The notes under the pieces were generated by a model that searched no databases, had not been told where the DNA came from, and saw nothing but the letters and a program-made list of their open reading frames with translations. The translations under genes were made by a program, and so were the position numbers. Positions 13,771-15,932 of a stretch of 15,932 bases of DNA are shown in pieces; positions within the stretch are counted from its first letter, which is position 1; each line of letters opens with the position of its first letter. This DNA comes from Patescibacteria group bacterium (GTDB lineage: Bacteria; Patescibacteriota; Minisyncoccia; Phycocordibacterales; UBA1006), in NCBI GenBank assembly GCA_020428585.1, contig JAGQMP010000018.1, positions 1-15,932 on the forward strand. The letters run 5' to 3'.

Positions 13771-13786
13771 GCACGTCAATACGTGC
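13771..13786. promoter_or_regulatory. Palindrome in the leader of the glmU-like gene
   Basis: GCACGT and ACGTGC form a perfect 6-bp inverted pair around CAAT. It lies between the predicted transcription start and the ATG at 13755. It could be an operator or an mRNA hairpin. There is no T tract, so it is not a normal terminator. Confidence 0.45.
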
Positions 13787-13796
13787 TGATGTCTTT

Positions 13797-13825
13797 ATAG
13801 TAAAATAAAAATCGTAAAAAATCAA
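13797..13825 (-). promoter_or_regulatory. Promoter of the glmU-like gene
   Basis: On the minus strand TTGATT (13820-13825), a 17-nt spacer and TACTAT (13797-13802) predict a start near 13790 and a leader of about 35 nt. The leader contains the hairpin at 13771-13786. Confidence 0.5.
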
Positions 13826-13845
13826 TATTTTTACTAATTACTGTA

Positions 13846-13873
13846 TTGCAAATGAGGGGTGTCGTGCTATACT
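13846..13873 (+). promoter_or_regulatory. Strong promoter upstream of the tRNA-Glu locus
   Basis: TTGCAA (13846-13851), a 16-nt spacer ending in TGC, and TATACT (13868-13873) form one of the best promoters in the window. Transcription would start near 13880, about 197 nt before the tRNA. A second possible -10 for the tRNA is the perfect TATAAT at 13973-13978, but its -35 is poor. Confidence 0.65.
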
Positions 13874-13880
13874 TTCTCGC

Positions 13881-13972
13881 GTTGCGAAGGCAACTTTTTC
13901 AATAGGATGCAGGTCCGCTACATCGTCTTTTACGACGATGGAACCAAAATTTTTTAAAACCTGCATTGAAAA
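13881..13972 (+). ncRNA. Structured leader or small RNA upstream of tRNA-Glu
   Basis: Three nested or adjacent structures follow the promoter. GTTGC-GAAG-GCAAC (13881-13894) is followed by five T, like a small attenuator. A long stem joins TTTTCA (13896-13901) plus ATGCAGGT (13907-13914) to ACCTGCAT (13959-13966) plus TGAAAA. Inside it, ATCGTC (13922-13927) pairs with GACGAT (13934-13939) around TTTTAC. No coding frame with recognisable content covers it. I match it to no known RNA family; it could be a processed tRNA leader or a separate RNA. Confidence 0.45.
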
Positions 13973-14088
13973 TATAATCATACCTAGCCATAATTCCATC
14001 ACCATAACGCTGTTATGGATCAACAATTATTACGTCGGTCTGATCGTATTTTCTTCCCTGTTTTGGAAAAAATTTTGGTCCCATCGTC
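13934..14088. repeat. Inverted repeat: leader segment complementary to the tRNA-Glu 5' end
   Basis: The 22 nt at 13934-13955 are the reverse complement of 14067-14088 with one mismatch (A13942 against C14080). The right arm covers 10 nt before the tRNA and its first 12 nt (acceptor strand and start of the D arm). Between the arms, CCATAAC (14002-14008) and GTTATGG (14012-14018) form a further perfect 7-bp hairpin. Confidence 0.85.
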
Positions 14089-14148
14089 TAACGGTTAGGA
14101 CGCCAGGTTTTCATCCTGGAAATCGGGGTTCGATTCCCCGTGGGATCA
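14077..14148 (+). tRNA. tRNA-Glu (anticodon UUC)
   Basis: A complete cloverleaf can be drawn. The acceptor arms are GGTCCCA and TGGGATC, with one G-U pair. The D arm lies around GTCTAACGGTTAGGAC. The anticodon stem CCAGG/CCTGG has the 7-nt loop TTTTCAT, whose anticodon is TTC at 14110-14112. The T arm is CGGGG-TTCGATT-CCCCG. The discriminator is A14148. CCA is not encoded, so a CCA-adding enzyme is needed. The 5' end is complementary to an upstream leader segment, and the 3' end is partly repeated at 14191-14239 (inverted) and 14348-14372 (direct). Confidence 0.97.
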
Positions 14149-14153
14149 CGAGT

Positions 14154-14189
14154 ACAAAAATGAGCACGCCTTACGGCGTGCCGTTTTTG
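14154..14189 (+). terminator. Intrinsic terminator after tRNA-Glu
   Basis: GCACGCC (14164-14170), loop TTAC and GGCGTGC (14175-14181) form a GC-rich stem followed by CGTTTTT. The flanking A and T runs extend the pairing. Confidence 0.8.
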
Positions 14190-14190
14190 T

Positions 14191-14372
14191 TCGTGGATCC
14201 CAAGAAAGCAAATTTCTTTGCTTTCGTCGGGGAATCGAAAGGCGGAGCCATGTCCGATGGATAACCCCTCTCTTCGCGAAGAGAGGGGAAAAACCAGGAC
14301 GGGCGAGCCGGGGTCGCGGAAGATTGCGTACGCAATCTATCTGTGACCGATTCCTTAAACCCGTGGGATCAC
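14191..14372. repeat. Palindrome-rich element closed by copies of the tRNA-Glu 3' end
   Basis: The left edge (14191-14239) is an inverted copy of the tRNA 3' end, split by a 9-bp hairpin (GAAAGCAAA-TTTC-TTTGCTTTC, 14204-14225). The right edge (14348-14372) is a direct copy, CGATTCC then an extra TTAAA then CCCGTGGGATCAC. The two edges pair with each other over about 20 bp. Inside are a perfect 24-bp palindrome (14265-14288), a perfect 18-bp palindrome (14321-14338) nested in GGTCGCGG/CTGTGACC, and a small CGGA/TCCG hairpin (14243-14256). It may be a structured RNA or a small mobile palindromic element. No coding sequence is supported here. Confidence 0.7.
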
Positions 14373-14545
14373 ACACGACGTTAAATACCCGACGTGAATG
14401 CGTTGGATACTTTGCGTTGTGCTGATATTGCAGCAATCCTTCTGGTTACCAGCGAAACGCCTTCATTAAACAGCATTCTCATATCGTTACCATACTATTA
14501 TACCAAAATCAACAGGATCAAGCATGAAATTAAAAAAAGAAAAGA
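14373..14545. other. Non-coding stretch without a clear feature
   Basis: Between the palindromic element and the ABC-gene terminator I see no convincing gene. A small hairpin TGCTG-ATATTG-CAGCA (about 14419-14434) is the only local structure, and the right half becomes A+T-rich. Open frames crossing it are short and run through the tRNA or palindromes. Confidence 0.5.
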
Positions 14546-14569
14546 ACCCGTTTTAAAATAAAAACGGGT
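14531..14569 (-). terminator. Intrinsic terminator of the ABC exporter gene
   Basis: ACCCGTTTT (14546-14554) and AAAACGGGT (14561-14569) form a 9-bp stem around AAAATA. On the minus strand it is followed by a T-rich tail and lies 14 nt after the stop at 14583. Confidence 0.75.
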
Positions 14570-14582
14570 CCTAAAACATTTT

Positions 14583-15932
14583 TTAATTATCGACGAGATT
14601 CTCCCTCTGTGATTCGGTGATCAATTCTTGCATCACTTCAGATTCCACCAATCCTTGCCAAGGACCGGCATAGTCTACCTGACTTAGATTAATCACTGAT
14701 TTTTCAATTGGTCGCAGCACCATATAGTGACTACAAACCAGATCGTTTGAATCGGTACCGATATTTATCAACTTTGACGGATTTCCGCCCGCAACGGTCG
14801 ATAGATCGTGTGCGATCAAAATCGAGGTTGTCGTCGGCGATAAGGCATCCTTGAACGCGCTTGTGACGCTGTTGGTCAATCGCGCATCCAGGCTGCTGGT
14901 CGCTTCGTCAAAAATCAAGAACGAGGCATTTTTCAGCACTGCGCGCGCAATACCAATGCGTTGTCGCTGACCACCCGAGAGTTCGATTCCACCGTCACGA
15001 CCAACCTCGATATCCAAGAAAGATGTGTCGTGGTGTCCCCGAAAAACTGCGTTAAACCTTTCTAACACCTTCATCAATTCAGCATCGGTTGGTTCTGGCT
15101 GCGTTTCCGGCACGGCAAGCAATAGATTTTCTCGCAATGATCCGTCCTTGAGGACGACGTCTTGCGGAACGTAACCTAACACTTCGCTACGCCACCAATG
15201 CAAATCCACATCCCAGAGGTCGATTTTCTCCCTCGTTAGATGAGGAATGATATAAATCGAACCTTTTGTCGGCGGCATAGCGCCGAGGATGAGGTTCACC
15301 AGGGTGGTTTTTCCTGAACCGCTTTCGCCTACAAAGGCCCACTTTTCACCGGACTTTATGGTGAAATTGATGTTTTCCAAGGCGGGTTTCCCGTCTTCAT
15401 AGCTGTGAGAAATATTTTCAAAGCTAATATCAAAAGGTTCGTTTTTATTGAACCTCCTTCTCCCTGATTCTTCTCGGGTTGGTTCTAATTCCAAGGCCTC
15501 GAAAAAAGAGACAATCGACGGCAGTCGTTTATTCAACGAACGCTCTAATCGGGCAAGCTCTCGCAAGGAGGCCGCCTGAATTCCACCCCAGGAAAAAAGG
15601 GCAATAACCAAAGGCAACGATTCAGGACGGGTCATTATCTGGTAAACCCCGATAATGTACGCCCCGATGATCACAAATACCGAGATAATCAATTCTCGTA
15701 ATTGCGAACGCCCGATGTACCAAAACCAGAATTTTCTGTCTTTGCGAAAAATGTCTTGGTACTGCGCCTCGTTTTGGGATAGCAGTTTCCTGTCCATGCC
15801 TTGCGCCTTGAACGAAGATAATTTTTCAATCATCTCTTCGTACTGTCGGTTATAGGCTCGGAAGTCGGCTTCGATATCTTTGGTATCTTCAATCACCTTT
15901 GTGTTGAGGTACGCCGATAACAGAAGCGCGAC
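14583..15932 (-). CDS. ABC exporter (fused membrane and ATPase protein), N-terminus outside the window
   Basis: This is an ATP-driven exporter half-transporter with the permease domain first. The frame stays open past the GTG at 15896 to the window edge, adding V-A-L-L-L-S-A-Y-L-N-T-K, so the gene is cut and about 130-150 residues are missing compared with the usual 580 aa. Counted from that GTG, a helical coupling region and membrane segments lie at about 66-110. The ATPase domain starts near 155, with Walker A G-E-S-G-S-G-K-T (190-197), Q-loop Q245, signature L-S-G-G-Q (306-310), Walker B L-I-F-D-E (327-331), and H-loop H363. The substrate cannot be told. A tail of about 60 residues after the H-loop region is longer than usual. 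Confidence 0.93.
   Translation of the reverse strand, partial: VALLLSAYLNTKVIEDTKDIEADFRAYNRQYEEMIEKLSSFKAQGMDRKLLSQNEAQYQDIFRKDRKFWFWYIGRSQLRELIISVFVIIGAYIIGVYQIMTRPESLPLVIALFSWGGIQAASLRELARLERSLNKRLPSIVSFFEALELEPTREESGRRRFNKNEPFDISFENISHSYEDGKPALENINFTIKSGEKWAFVGESGSGKTTLVNLILGAMPPTKGSIYIIPHLTREKIDLWDVDLHWWRSEVLGYVPQDVVLKDGSLRENLLLAVPETQPEPTDAELMKVLERFNAVFRGHHDTSFLDIEVGRDGGIELSGGQRQRIGIARAVLKNASFLIFDEATSSLDARLTNSVTSAFKDALSPTTTSILIAHDLSTVAGGNPSKLINIGTDSNDLVCSHYMVLRPIEKSVINLSQVDYAGPWQGLVESEVMQELITESQRENLVDN

Noticed and set aside
13777..13779. TTG start extending the glmU-like protein by eight residues
   Set aside because: The added residues (with C-L-C-F-L) do not fit the family's N-terminus, and the TTG lies within the leader hairpin; the ATG at 13755 is better.
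13838..14026. Minus-strand 62-codon open frame antisense to the leader
   Set aside because: It overlaps the strong plus-strand promoter and the leader hairpins; no family resemblance and no own promoter.
13938..14264. Plus-strand 108-codon open frame through the tRNA-Glu locus
   Set aside because: It runs straight across a complete tRNA gene, its terminator and a palindromic hairpin, and has no recognisable protein content.
14191..14372. RNase P RNA, tmRNA, SRP RNA or 6S RNA as identity of the structured element
   Set aside because: I looked for the conserved RNase P core segments, a tmRNA tag frame with tRNA-Ala-like ends, and the SRP apical loop, and found none.
14146..14436. Minus-strand 96-codon open frame in the palindrome-rich element
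   Set aside because: It is composed of palindromes and tRNA-derived repeats, has no promoter or RBS, and its Arg-rich translation looks like a chance product of GC-rich hairpins.

Overview
The window looks like chromosome of a bacterium of the Candidate Phyla Radiation (Patescibacteria). This is an inference from reduced or degenerate housekeeping proteins: a short delta-prime-like clamp-loader protein, a PriA relative that has lost its helicase motifs, and a uridylyltransferase without the GlmU acetyltransferase half. It is supported by the near absence of Shine-Dalgarno sequences, compact gene spacing, and a tRNA without encoded CCA. UGA is used as a normal stop (for example at the end of the PriA-like gene), so this is not one of the UGA-recoded lineages. 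No 16S or marker tree was available, so the phylum call is moderate.

Layout from left to right. A holB-like gene (minus) is followed by a small plus-strand ORF. Next come two A+T-rich minus-strand orphan genes separated by copies of one terminator hairpin, then a 120-bp nested inverted repeat. mreB (minus) and a fused HTH-MurA gene (plus) diverge from a shared 107-bp region that carries a palindrome over the murA promoter. A small orphan gene (minus) and a priA-like gene (plus) follow. Then comes a division cluster in one direction: rpsU, ybeY, ftsA, ftsZ. An orphan gene broken by a 47-bp tandem duplication, a thioredoxin-reductase-like gene and a glmU-like uridylyltransferase come next. The window ends with a roughly 800-bp non-coding locus around tRNA-Glu(UUC) that is full of palindromes and tRNA-derived repeats, and an ABC exporter gene cut by the right edge.

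Functionally the core genes belong together. MurA and the GlmU-like enzyme supply peptidoglycan precursors. MreB, FtsA and FtsZ organise wall growth and division. bS21 and YbeY serve the small ribosomal subunit, and delta-prime and PriA-like proteins belong to replication. The core genes use promoters with an extended -10 (TGCTAnnAT is recurrent), and several have the -10 only 3 to 9 nt before the ATG, which implies leaderless mRNAs. The orphan genes are more A+T-rich. Three of them have their own TTGACW promoters and two share bidirectional terminators with core neighbours, so they look like later insertions.

The strongest leads are: (1) the HTH-MurA fusion with a palindrome over its own -10; (2) the tRNA-Glu locus, where a leader segment is complementary to the tRNA 5' end at 21 of 22 positions and a structured downstream element is closed by copies of the tRNA 3' end; (3) a fresh 47-bp tandem duplication that truncates a gene; and (4) a PriA relative without a recognisable ATPase site.
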